Positions 1-7,570 of a stretch of 11,397 nucleotides of DNA are shown here, one piece after another (within the stretch, counting starts at the first letter, position 1; each line of letters starts with the position of its first letter). Below the pieces are notes generated by a model. The model worked only from the letters and a program-made list of their open reading frames with translations. It was not told the DNA's origin and did not search any database. Source of the stretch: Sphingomonas hengshuiensis (GTDB lineage: Bacteria; Pseudomonadota; Alphaproteobacteria; Sphingomonadales; Sphingomonadaceae); NCBI GenBank assembly GCA_003240755.1, contig QFNF01000054.1, positions 1 through 11,397 of the forward strand. Direction: 5' to 3'. Position numbers and translations under genes: made by a program.

Positions 1-823
1 CGTTGCTGATGGTCAGTTGCAGGATGACGAAGCCGACGAAGACAATCGTGGGCATCTGCCATCCGCCGAACTGGACAAAGGCGAAGAGCACAGGCGGCAC
101 GATCCCGACGATGTTCCCGATCACGGGTACGAAGTTGAGAAGGAAGTTCAGGATGCCCCAAACCAGCGCCAGCTCCAGTCCGGTCATCCACGACCAGAGC
201 GCCGAGGCGATACCGGTGAGGATACTTGTGGCCAGCGTCGTGCCGAGATAGCGGCGCACCTGCGCGGAGATATCCTCGCCAACGGTCAGCAGCTCGCCGC
301 GATCGCCATTTTCCATCATCTCATACAGCCGGCGCTTGAGCCGTGGCACTTCGGGCAGACCGAGCATCACGATGATGCCGATGAACCCGACATAGGTGAC
401 GAACCCATAGACGCCGCCCGCCAGCATCTGGAGCAGCGCCATGATCCGCTGGCGGTTGATCGTCCCGGCGATCGGTACGCCATGCTCGGCAGCCCATCCG
501 GCAAGCTGGCCGAATCCCTTCTCAAGGCTCGACCAGTTCGCCGTGAGCGCTGCGATGACTTGGCCGATCGACAGATAGACCGCTGCGGCAAAGGCGCCGA
601 GGATCGCGACCAGCGACAGCAGCGTCAGCGTATAGGCCAGCCACGACGGCATATACTGCGCCAGCCTGCGCTTGAGTGACCACAATGCCGCGACGATGAT
701 CGCGGCAAAGGCGATCGGCATCACGACCGCGAAGGCCTCCTTCAGCGCCCCGATTAGCAGAACGGTCGAGATGAGCGTCAGGAGACGATTACGATAACGA
801 TGTTCGGTCTGACTGTCGGTCAT
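1..823 (-). CDS. AI-2E family transporter (PerM/TqsA/YhhT type), 3' end beyond the left edge
   Basis: This is an integral membrane protein of the AI-2E transporter family (Pfam PF01594). Residues 1-274 are visible and the C-terminus, perhaps 60-90 residues by comparison with the family, lies outside the window. Hydrophobic segments are at about 14-48, 61-84, 137-155, 198-225 and 233-270. The conserved core includes FLLNFVPVIGNIVGIVPP (227-244), preceded by a YLGTT...LTG...ALVWGIL block (192-225), both typical of the family. The ATG overlaps the TGA of the upstream BrkB-like gene as ATGA, and GAGGAG lies 8 nt before it, so translational coupling and co-transcription are likely. Family members export diverse small molecules; a few act in Na+(Li+)/H+ antiport or in release of autoinducer-2. 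The family name is not evidence of quorum signalling here. The substrate is unknown. The family call is firm. Confidence 0.88.
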   Translation of the reverse strand, partial: MTDSQTEHRYRNRLLTLISTVLLIGALKEAFAVVMPIAFAAIIVAALWSLKRRLAQYMPSWLAYTLTLLSLVAILGAFAAAVYLSIGQVIAALTANWSSLEKGFGQLAGWAAEHGVPIAGTINRQRIMALLQMLAGGVYGFVTYVGFIGIIVMLGLPEVPRLKRRLYEMMENGDRGELLTVGEDISAQVRRYLGTTLATSILTGIASALWSWMTGLELALVWGILNFLLNFVPVIGNIVGIVPPVLFAFVQFGGWQMPTIVFVGFVILQLTISN

Positions 824-1764
824 GCATCGCGCTCCTCGATCGTGATGCCCGCGTGGTTCATCGCCTCGGCATTGAGGCGCGCGCCGAGTAGCAACGCCCA
901 GGCGGACACCATCAGCCACAGCATCAGGATGACCGCCGCGGATAACGATCCGTAGGTGTCACCGAACCGTGCGAGATGCGTGACATAGAGGCGGAATACG
1001 AGGGTTGCCCCTAACCACATCGCGACACCCGCGATCGTTCCGGGCAAGACCGATCGCCACGGGATGGCCGCCTCGCTTGCCGGCGCGTAGCGATAGACCA
1101 GCATCAGGCCGATGCCGGCCCCCAACGTCAGCGATCCGAATAGGAGCACCATCGAGGCGAGCCGCGCGCCAGGCAGTCCATCGGGAACATAGCTTTGCAG
1201 GAACGCGAGCACGGACAGCGAGATCAGGGCCGTCAGCACCAGCGCAGCACATCCGAGCACCAACAGCATGGCCGTGATCTGGCGGCGTATGCCTTGGCGC
1301 TCGCGCTCGATGCGAAAGGCAAGGTTGATGCCGTGAAGCAGTGAGCGTCCCGCCCGCCGCGCGCTGAACAGCGCAATGCCCAGCGAGATGATGATCGTCA
1401 CACCGGCGGGGCGGTCGGACGTCAGCGTATCGCGCAATCCGCCCGCCACGATCCCTTGTGCGTCGCGTGGCAGGATCGCCGTCAGCTTCGCAAGGTTACG
1501 GGCCACGGTGTCACCGGGGACGAGCAGACCGTAGGCGCCGGCGATCAGGCCGACGAGCGGGATGATGGCGAGAAAGGCGGCGAAGGCGATCGAGCTGGCT
1601 GCGATACCGAAGTCATCCTGAAGACCGCTGCGAACCGCCCGGACTGACAGCGCTACCCATTTGCCACCAGAACCCAGCCAGGTTCGCAGATGCCGGGGTG
1701 AGGCAAGCTGTCTCAGCGACGCCCTTATGGCCGCAGTGACGGCCTTATCCTTCCGCCGGCGCAC
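820..1764 (-). CDS. YihY/virulence factor BrkB family membrane protein
   Basis: This polytopic inner-membrane protein belongs to the YihY/BrkB family (Pfam PF03631) and is about 314 residues from the chosen start. The N-terminal 50 residues are basic and cytoplasmic-looking. A hydrophobic core follows, with segments near 55-80, 120-135, 163-190, 202-224, 237-258 and 270-296. The strongest signatures are VYRYAPAS (223-230) and YGSLSAAVILMLWL...LLLGARLNAE (271-300), matching the family's conserved C-terminal YGSL...GAELNAE block. The frame stays open to a TTG at 1893. GTG at 1764 was preferred because it overlaps the upstream gene's end by only 20 bp, but no clear Shine-Dalgarno sequence precedes it, so the start is uncertain. 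The stop overlaps the ATG of the AI-2E gene. The molecular function of the family is not settled; early links to serum resistance and RNase BN were not upheld for YihY. Confidence 0.87.
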   Translation of the reverse strand: MRRRKDKAVTAAIRASLRQLASPRHLRTWLGSGGKWVALSVRAVRSGLQDDFGIAASSIAFAAFLAIIPLVGLIAGAYGLLVPGDTVARNLAKLTAILPRDAQGIVAGGLRDTLTSDRPAGVTIIISLGIALFSARRAGRSLLHGINLAFRIERERQGIRRQITAMLLVLGCAALVLTALISLSVLAFLQSYVPDGLPGARLASMVLLFGSLTLGAGIGLMLVYRYAPASEAAIPWRSVLPGTIAGVAMWLGATLVFRLYVTHLARFGDTYGSLSAAVILMLWLMVSAWALLLGARLNAEAMNHAGITIEERDA

Positions 1765-2953
1765 CGACGAATACCGCGACCAGGCAGATGACGCCGACGG
1801 CGACGAAGCCGACGCGATACAGCAATGATCCGACGCCGCTTCGAACAGAGACAAGCAGCGCCAAGACGCACTGCATCGCGTAGAAAAGCGCAAAGGCGCG
1901 CGACGAAAGCGCCACGACCTGGAACGGATCGGTCAGCCAGACCACCAGCACCGCCAGCGCACCGGCTAGGGTGAAGGCGAGCGGCACGCTGATCTTGCGC
2001 CGCGACACCTCATTGACCAGACCGCCGGAGCCGATTGAGTCCGCGACGGCCGCGCTGAGCTGGCTGGATACCGCTCCGGCCAAGACGAAGATGCCGAGCG
2101 CCGGGGCGATGAACTCCATGATGTCGAGGATGCCGGCCACCCCTTCGGTCGCCGCGGCACGCGCTAGGAACGGCGTCAGCAGCGCGATGAAAGCGAGATA
2201 GATGGCGGATGCGATCCACTGCGCGTGACGCATCGTTTTGATCCGCAGCGTGGCGGAATAGTCATGGCCAAGATAGCGGGACGTCTCGAACCCCTGCACG
2301 GTGATGATAAGACCGAGCAGCATCGGGATGCTGGCCCAGGAGATTAGCACTGGTGGTAGCGGGTCGGCCATGCCTCCCATCCCCCACGCGATGCCGAGCG
2401 CGACTAGCATACCGGCGATGATGCCGATCTTGATCGATACCGTCCCATGCGCGAGATGCTCGACTTTCCGCAGGCTCCCGCCCAGTGCCAGCAGCGTCAT
2501 GAGTGCGATGATGACGGTCACGATGATGTTGGCGGCAACCGGCTGCCACGCCGGGTCGATTGCGATCGGCTTGAGCGTGAACTCGGCCAAGAGCTTCAGA
2601 TAATAGGCGACCGACACGGCATAGGCGAGTGCCAGAACGCCTTGGGTGATCCGTGCGACCCAGGCGATCGGATCGTTGAAGGTTGCGACCGCCAGATGGT
2701 TCTCGACATGGGTGATGTTGAACCGGATCACCCAACCAGCCGCATAGGCTATCGCGAGCAGCAGACCCATGGCAAGAATGGCGGCGCTGCCGAACTCGCG
2801 GGCGAGCAGCGGACCGCAGATGAGGAAACCCGACCCGATAATCGAGGCGAGCGGCGTCACCGTCGCACGCCAGCCATCGCTTCGCGCGAACGGGCTGAAG
2901 GTGAGCGCGAGGGTGACGATGAGGGCAACGACGAGTGCAATGGCGACAATCAT
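1745..2953 (-). CDS. Polytopic membrane protein, probable APC/LeuT-fold transporter
   Basis: This 402-residue protein is almost entirely hydrophobic, with roughly 10-11 membrane segments and no soluble domain. I do not recognise a named family with certainty. Features suggestive of the amino acid-polyamine-organocation/LeuT fold are a glycine-broken first helix, ASIIGSGFLICGPLLA (36-51), like the unwound TM1 of APC permeases; VQGFETSRYLG (219-229), resembling the conserved GFE element of APC TM6; and a polar helix, SSQLSAAVADSIGSGG (296-311), like the Na+-site helix of sodium symporters. The substrate cannot be inferred. ATG at 2953 is preceded by GAGGA at good spacing, only 22 bp after the DUF389 stop, so it belongs to the same operon. 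Its 3' end overlaps the BrkB-like gene. An alternative is a membrane protein of unknown fold that merely resembles permeases. Confidence 0.72.
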   Translation of the reverse strand: MIVAIALVVALIVTLALTFSPFARSDGWRATVTPLASIIGSGFLICGPLLAREFGSAAILAMGLLLAIAYAAGWVIRFNITHVENHLAVATFNDPIAWVARITQGVLALAYAVSVAYYLKLLAEFTLKPIAIDPAWQPVAANIIVTVIIALMTLLALGGSLRKVEHLAHGTVSIKIGIIAGMLVALGIAWGMGGMADPLPPVLISWASIPMLLGLIITVQGFETSRYLGHDYSATLRIKTMRHAQWIASAIYLAFIALLTPFLARAAATEGVAGILDIMEFIAPALGIFVLAGAVSSQLSAAVADSIGSGGLVNEVSRRKISVPLAFTLAGALAVLVVWLTDPFQVVALSSRAFALFYAMQCVLALLVSVRSGVGSLLYRVGFVAVGVICLVAVFVGAPAEG

Positions 2954-2975
2954 GCGATGTCCTCGGGCGAACGGA

Positions 2976-4535
2976 TCATGGCGTGCTTCCCACGCCGGGT
3001 GTCAAAACGAAACGCTGTCCGGCTGCCGGCAGCGGCACCGGAGTGATCCCGGCTGTACGAAGCAGCGATGCGATCGCGATCGCGCGCCGCTGTGAGAGGT
3101 TCGGCCGTTCCGGAGTGGCGCCGGCAGGCAAGCCGGGCACGCCCAAAGCCGTCATGTTCCAGCGCTTGGCCGCCCAGATCGACGTGGCGACGGCCGCATT
3201 CGCCGCCTGATCGAGCGTATCGACGTTATCCGCGAAGGCGATCACCGGCAGGGAAGCTTGCGGCGGAACGACAGACACGCTCCAGCCTTGGGCCTGCGCC
3301 TCTGCGCGGGTTTCCAGCATCCGATAGGTTTCGAGGGTCGCGCCCGACAATGGCGAGGCCGAGGCAATCACACGGTGGTGATCCCGGTCGATCGTCACGT
3401 CGTCGGCGGGAACGCCAGTGATGAGCGCGACCAGACGGGCAAGGTCGGCGCCGTGCTGCGCCTCCAGCTTGGCAAAGTCGCTGGCCTGTCGCAGTTCTTC
3501 CCGCTGCGCCTCCAACGCTCCCGCTCCTGGCTCCAGCAGGATCTGATCGAGGTCGAGGCGGACCGGGCGGCCGAGCCGTTGCGATAGCGCCGATTGCAGT
3601 GCGGGGGTCTTTTGCATCGCACCGCGCGGCGCGATCACGACGGCACGTACGATCAGCGGATCGGCTGCGAAATCCAGATCGAGCTGCGTGACCCGTGCCT
3701 CTTCGCCGAACTTGTCGGTGAGCAGCGTGCGCGCCTGCGACACGGCCACCGCCTCGCGACCGATGCGGTTGAGCGAGATGCCGAGTGGGATCGCCATGAC
3801 GACGAACACGAGGATCAGCAGCAGCGTCTGGGTCCAGCTTTGCCGCCGGGAGAGATGGTGTCCGAAACCGTAGAAGCGGGCCATCAGCGTCGCCGACAGC
3901 GCGATGGTGATGAAGTTCGTCACGAACAGGGCGAACGCACCGGCTCCGACCGGCACATTGCGTGTCGCGATCCCGTAGCCGACGACAGCGAGCGGGGGCA
4001 TCAGCGCTGTCGCGATCGCAACGCCGACGATAGTATCACCGCGCCCGCGGATGATGGCGAAGGTGCCGGCGAGCGCCGCGAACAGCGCCACCGCCAGGTC
4101 GAACAGATTGGGCCGGGTTCGTGCGACGATCTCCGCGGTGGGTGCCTGGAGCGGCGAGACGAGCACGATCAGCGCGGTGAAGGCGACCGCTGCGACAGCC
4201 CCGATCGCCAATGCCTTCAGGGACCGGCGCAATTCGCGGAAATCAAATAGCGCCAGGCTGAAGCCGAAGCCGAGGATCGGGTTCATCAGCGGTGAGATGA
4301 GCATCGCACCGATCACCACGGCCGGTGATGAAAGCAGGAGGCCGAGGACAGCGATACCCGCCGACATCATCGTCATGAAGGCGAAGCGCGGGCTCCAGCC
4401 ACTTTCCTCGACGATACGGGCAATGACGGCTTCGTGATCGACGCGGCCGACGATCGCGCGCCGCCACCACCGATAGAGCGCCAGGCGGGCCAACCGGGTG
4501 CTGAGGTCGGTCCGCGCAGGTGCTACATCGCTCAT
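2976..4535 (-). CDS. DUF389 domain protein with C-terminal OmpA-like region
   Basis: This 519-residue protein has an N-terminal DUF389 membrane domain (Pfam PF04087), about residues 35-258. It shows the characteristic GAMLISPLMNPI (76-87) and a GTFAIIRGRGDT...ATALMPPLAVVGYG stretch (157-188), with further helices at 200-220 and 236-255. The remaining 260 residues are soluble. Residues 262-330 form an alpha/beta segment, 338-372 a charged helical stretch, and 429-500 resemble an OmpA-like peptidoglycan-binding domain (PVIAFADNVDTL at the strand, then PNLSQRRAIAIASLL where OmpA proteins have N-LS-RRA). The usual GHTD loop is replaced by GVPG. ATG 4535 was chosen over GTG 4544 because AGGTGA lies just before it. 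It starts 9 nt after the MscS stop. DUF389 has no established biochemical activity. The DUF389 call is secure; the OmpA-like call is inference. Confidence 0.87.
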   Translation of the reverse strand: MSDVAPARTDLSTRLARLALYRWWRRAIVGRVDHEAVIARIVEESGWSPRFAFMTMMSAGIAVLGLLLSSPAVVIGAMLISPLMNPILGFGFSLALFDFRELRRSLKALAIGAVAAVAFTALIVLVSPLQAPTAEIVARTRPNLFDLAVALFAALAGTFAIIRGRGDTIVGVAIATALMPPLAVVGYGIATRNVPVGAGAFALFVTNFITIALSATLMARFYGFGHHLSRRQSWTQTLLLILVFVVMAIPLGISLNRIGREAVAVSQARTLLTDKFGEEARVTQLDLDFAADPLIVRAVVIAPRGAMQKTPALQSALSQRLGRPVRLDLDQILLEPGAGALEAQREELRQASDFAKLEAQHGADLARLVALITGVPADDVTIDRDHHRVIASASPLSGATLETYRMLETRAEAQAQGWSVSVVPPQASLPVIAFADNVDTLDQAANAAVATSIWAAKRWNMTALGVPGLPAGATPERPNLSQRRAIAIASLLRTAGITPVPLPAAGQRFVLTPGVGSTP

Positions 4536-4544
4536 GCCATTCAC

Positions 4545-5525
4545 CTATGCCTGATCCGCCGTTCGATCATCATCGTGCTGGCGCTCGCTACGCCGCGGGC
4601 GGGGCGGATTGGCACCGGCGGGCCAGCCTTCCCGCTGCCGCGTCCGGTCGCCATCGGTTTCCTCGGTCTGGTCGTGGAAGAGGATCTGCTGCGTCGGGAA
4701 CGGCAGGTCGATGCCGTTGTCCGCCGCGGCCTGCCAGATCGCGAGAATGACCCGCGCGCGCAGATGAACGATGTTGGTGCGCTTGGATTCCGACCACCAG
4801 CGAGCGCGCAGCGTCACCGAGCTGGCGTCCAATCCCCAAGGCAGCACTTCCGGTGCCGGGTCCGCCTCGACGCCTTCCACCTTGGCGATTGCCTCCGCGA
4901 ATACTGTCATCGCGCGATCAGGCTTGTCGCCATAGCCGATGCCGATGTCGAACTGGTCGCGGCGCACCGGGAATGCGGTGTTGACCGTGACCGGCGAGGT
5001 ATAGACGTCGGAATTGGGGATGATGACCCGGCGACCGTCATAGGTCTTGATGAGGGTCGCCCGGCTCTGGATGTGCTCGACGGTGCCTTCGAAATCCTTG
5101 ACCACGATCTGGTCGCCGCGCCGATAGGGGCGGTTGATGAGCAGCAGGATGCCGGCCAGCAGGTTCTGGAGGATGTCCTTGAACGCAAAGCCGATCGCGA
5201 CCGAACCGATCCCGAGGCTGGAAATGATGGTAGCGGGCTTCACGCTCGGGAAGACGATGACGCAGGCGATCAGGACGGCCGCTGCGACGACCAGACCGAA
5301 GGTCAGCGAGGCGAGGACGCCACCAAGGTCGATCAGCCCCTTGTGATGGAAAGCTCGCCGCACCCCATTGGCGATGAGTTTTCCGGCAAACCAGGCGATG
5401 ATGACGAAGACGATCCCGCCGATGATGTTCGGCAACTGCAGGAAAAAGTCGTTCGAGGCGATGTGGAGCTTTGCCGTGATAAGTTCGAGCGGGTTTTTCG
5501 CCGGCGGGGGCGTGACGGACTGCAT
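4545..5525 (-). CDS. MscS-family small-conductance mechanosensitive ion channel
   Basis: This is a 326-residue channel of the MscS family (PF00924), which opens under membrane tension to release solutes during hypo-osmotic shock. Transmembrane helices are at about 34-53 and 71-92, with the pore-lining helix and its extension at 97-130 (SSLGIGSVAIGFAFKDI then LLAGILLLINRPYRRGD), the most diagnostic region. The beta-domain follows (GDQIVVKDFEGTVEHI, 137-152; DGRRVIIPNSD, 163-173), and then the alpha/beta C-terminal domain to about 285. Residues 285-326 are an Arg/Asp-rich, probably disordered tail. ATG 5525 was preferred over TTG 5603, because the TTG would overlap the SLC13 gene and add a non-family N-terminus. 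No Shine-Dalgarno sequence precedes the ATG. A perfect EcfG-type promoter ends 8 nt upstream, so the mRNA may be leaderless. The gene heads the DUF389-APC-BrkB-AI-2E run. Confidence 0.92.
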   Translation of the reverse strand: MQSVTPPPAKNPLELITAKLHIASNDFFLQLPNIIGGIVFVIIAWFAGKLIANGVRRAFHHKGLIDLGGVLASLTFGLVVAAAVLIACVIVFPSVKPATIISSLGIGSVAIGFAFKDILQNLLAGILLLINRPYRRGDQIVVKDFEGTVEHIQSRATLIKTYDGRRVIIPNSDVYTSPVTVNTAFPVRRDQFDIGIGYGDKPDRAMTVFAEAIAKVEGVEADPAPEVLPWGLDASSVTLRARWWSESKRTNIVHLRARVILAIWQAAADNGIDLPFPTQQILFHDQTEETDGDRTRQREGWPAGANPPRPRRSERQHDDDRTADQA

Positions 5526-5533
5526 TGTTGATG

Positions 5534-5558
5534 AACGAGGCGTCAAAACCGTTGTTCC
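5534..5558 (-). promoter_or_regulatory. EcfG (general stress response) promoter for the MscS-led operon
   Basis: On the minus strand GGAAC (5558-5554) is followed by 16 nt and CGTT (5537-5534), an exact match to the alphaproteobacterial EcfG consensus GGAAC-N16/17-CGTT. It lies in the 52-bp gap between the SLC13 stop and the MscS ATG. Transcription starting 7-10 nt past the -10 would begin at about 5527-5524, at or next to the ATG at 5525. The sequence match is direct; use by EcfG is inferred. Confidence 0.72.
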
Positions 5559-5577
5559 GCAAGCGATACGGCTCCCT

Positions 5578-7386
5578 TCACAGGAAAAGCCATGTGATAG
5601 CAAAGCACGTCGCCGCGCCGACCACGATGTTCATCGGCAGCCCGATCTTCACAAAATCGGAGAAGCGATAGTCGGCTGCCGCATAGACCATCGTGTTGGT
5701 CTGATAGCCGATCGGTGTCGCGAAGCTGGCGGATGCTGCGAACATGACCGCGACGATCAGGGCGCGGGGATCATTGCCTGTCGCCTGTGCGATCCCGATC
5801 GCGACCGGCGTCATGATGACGGCGACGGCATTGTTGGTGACCGTTTCGGTCAGCAGCGATGTCAGGAAGTAGAGGACAACGATCAGCATCAGCGGCGACA
5901 GTCCGCCGATCCACGGTGCGATCGTGTCGACGACAAGCTTCACCGTGCCGATCCCCTCCAGCCCGCTGCCGATGCCAAGCATTGCGAAGATGAGGACCAG
6001 GACGCTGCCGTCGACCGATCGCCACGCCTCGTCCGGGTCGATGCAGCCGGTGACGAGAACGATGCCCACCCCGATTAGCGCAAGGAGGACGACCGGCATG
6101 ACCCCCAGAGCCGCAAGAGCGATTACGCCAGCGAGCGTTCCGATTGCGATCGGAGCACGACGCCGGCGGAAGCGGCGAACGTGGCTGGTATCCTCCGCGA
6201 CGAGGTTCGTGTTCTCGTGCAGCGCTGCAATTGCGCTGGCATCGGCCGCGACGAGCAGGCTGTCGGCTGCCCGCAGCCGTACACTGCCCAGATCGGGGCC
6301 GGGCAGATGCCGCGCGCGACCGATCCCGAGCACACGCGCAGGCAGGTTGGACAGGAACGGGATGTCGCGCAGTTCGCGCCCCAGTGCGGGGTGGGATGGC
6401 GCGATCGTGAGGCCGATCAGCCGCACGTCGTCGGCGCGCTCGTTATCGGCAAGGCGGATGGGGCGACCGACATTCTGGAGGCCGACGATCACGCCCTGGC
6501 TTCGGGCAAGCCCATCCAGTTCGTCAGCCGAACTGGCCACCACCAGGCGGTCGCCGCGATTGATCCGTAGGTCGGGGGCCGGCTCGCGCAGCAACTCGCT
6601 GCCGCGCCTGATCGCGACAAGGCGGACGGCGTCACGCTTGAGGAAGGCCAGGTCGGCAACGGTCGGGCACTTGGCCGCTTCATCGTCTGATAGCGTCAGC
6701 TCGGTGAGGTAGCGGAGCTGGTGGCGATCCGCGATGTCGTTGTCAGGCCGTGAGGGCAGCAGCTTGGGTCCAAGCACCAGCATGGTGGCAATGCCGGCCG
6801 CCATCGCAACGAGGCCGACGCCGGTGATCTCGAAGATGCCGAATGCCGCTTGCCCGTTCGCGCGGGCGACACCGTCCACCAGCAGGTTGGTCGAGGTGCC
6901 GATCAGCGTCAGCGTGCCCCCCAGGATCGAGAGATAGGACAGCGGGATCAGCAGCCGGGTCGCCGGGATGCCCACGGTCTTCGCCAGTCGCCGCACCAAC
7001 GGGATGAGGACGATGACGACCGGCGTGTTGTTGATGAAGGCGGGCGCGGTCGCGGCACCGGCAAGCATTTCCGCCACAGTGCGCCGCGGTGCCGCAGCCG
7101 CGCGGCGGACGACGATACTGGCAAGCGCTTCGATCGTACCGGTGCGGACCAGAGCACCAGACAGGACGAAGAATGCTGCGATGGTGATCGGGGCCGAGTT
7201 AGCAAAGGCGGCCGTGACCAGCGAAGGGGTCAGCCAACCGAAGACGATCATGGCACCGGCACCGACGATCGCGATCGTGACCGGTGGAAAGCGTTCGCTG
7301 GCAAAAGCGGCAAACAGCGCCACAATGAACACCAGGCCGATTACCGGCTGATGCGCCTGAAGCGGCGTAGCAATGACGTCGAACAA
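5578..7386 (-). CDS. SLC13-family (DASS-like) permease with two RCK-C domains
   Basis: This is a 602-residue ion-transporter-superfamily permease of the SLC13/DASS type, with the membrane domain split by two tandem RCK-C (TrkA-C) domains. The first half spans about 13-208 and contains FINNTPVV (117-124) and GTSTNLLV (163-170), the first Ser-Asn-Thr-type substrate/Na+ motif. RCK-C domains lie at about 222-295 and 315-395. The second half spans 410-602 and contains LLTETVTNNAVAVIMTPV (511-528) and FATPIGYQTNTMVY (555-568), the repeat of the motif. Proteins of this architecture carry anions such as sulfate or dicarboxylates; which one is unknown. The frame is open to ATG 7512, but TTG 7386 is preferred because AGGAGGGGG sits immediately before it and the extra 42 residues look non-coding. 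It is divergent from DUF2171 and upstream of the MscS operon. Confidence 0.9.
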   Translation of the reverse strand: MFDVIATPLQAHQPVIGLVFIVALFAAFASERFPPVTIAIVGAGAMIVFGWLTPSLVTAAFANSAPITIAAFFVLSGALVRTGTIEALASIVVRRAAAAPRRTVAEMLAGAATAPAFINNTPVVIVLIPLVRRLAKTVGIPATRLLIPLSYLSILGGTLTLIGTSTNLLVDGVARANGQAAFGIFEITGVGLVAMAAGIATMLVLGPKLLPSRPDNDIADRHQLRYLTELTLSDDEAAKCPTVADLAFLKRDAVRLVAIRRGSELLREPAPDLRINRGDRLVVASSADELDGLARSQGVIVGLQNVGRPIRLADNERADDVRLIGLTIAPSHPALGRELRDIPFLSNLPARVLGIGRARHLPGPDLGSVRLRAADSLLVAADASAIAALHENTNLVAEDTSHVRRFRRRRAPIAIGTLAGVIALAALGVMPVVLLALIGVGIVLVTGCIDPDEAWRSVDGSVLVLIFAMLGIGSGLEGIGTVKLVVDTIAPWIGGLSPLMLIVVLYFLTSLLTETVTNNAVAVIMTPVAIGIAQATGNDPRALIVAVMFAASASFATPIGYQTNTMVYAAADYRFSDFVKIGLPMNIVVGAATCFAITWLFL

Positions 7387-7387
7387 A

Positions 7388-7396
7388 CCCCCTCCT
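7388..7396 (-). promoter_or_regulatory. Strong ribosome binding site deciding a TTG start
   Basis: AGGAGGGGG on the minus strand is separated by one T from the TTG at 7386. Counting from AGGAGG, the spacer is 4 nt. No comparable site precedes the upstream ATG at 7512, so this supports the shorter SLC13 protein. Confidence 0.7.
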
Positions 7397-7519
7397 GCTT
7401 TTATCAGGCTATATGCTCGACAACGCGCGTTCCAGCCGATTGCCCCCGTGACCGCACAAATTCGATCGGGATTATTCTGCCTGTTCGATCGTCTGCCGCC
7501 ATCGTTTTGCAAAAGGCAT

Positions 7520-7545
7520 TGAACCCGTCCGGCTGCTGCGACGTT
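7520..7545 (+). promoter_or_regulatory. EcfG-like promoter for the DUF2171-DUF305 unit
   Basis: TGAAC (7520-7524), 17 nt, then CGTT (7542-7545). This differs from the EcfG consensus only at the first -35 base. The predicted start at about 7552-7556 gives a short leader that still contains the AGGAGG at 7561-7566. The site is partly symmetric: the minus strand reads CGAAC-N17-GGTT over the same bases, so weak activity toward the SLC13 gene cannot be excluded. No other convincing promoter was seen in the 184-bp divergent gap. Confidence 0.5.
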
Positions 7546-7570
7546 CGGACTGCTTCAACCAGGAGGTAGC

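Noticed and set aside
17..679. 220-codon plus-strand frame at the left edge
   Set aside because: It lies opposite the AI-2E transporter, whose translation shows clear family motifs.
1..823. Autoinducer-2 export or quorum sensing
   Set aside because: The AI-2E family name comes from one member. No luxS or signal-related gene is in the window, and most relatives transport other substrates.
820..1764. Ribonuclease BN or virulence factor annotation for the BrkB-like gene
   Set aside because: The RNase BN assignment for this family was a historic misannotation. Sequence supports only a polytopic membrane protein.
4434..5531. 365-codon plus-strand frame opposite the MscS gene
   Set aside because: Antisense shadow of the MscS channel. 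It has low-complexity charged composition and no domain, and it crosses the promoter region.
7429..7433. GGAAC on the minus strand upstream of the SLC13 gene as a fourth EcfG promoter
   Set aside because: Neither 16 nor 17 nt downstream is there a CGTT or GTT; the bases are ATAG/TAGC. The match is to the -35 only.
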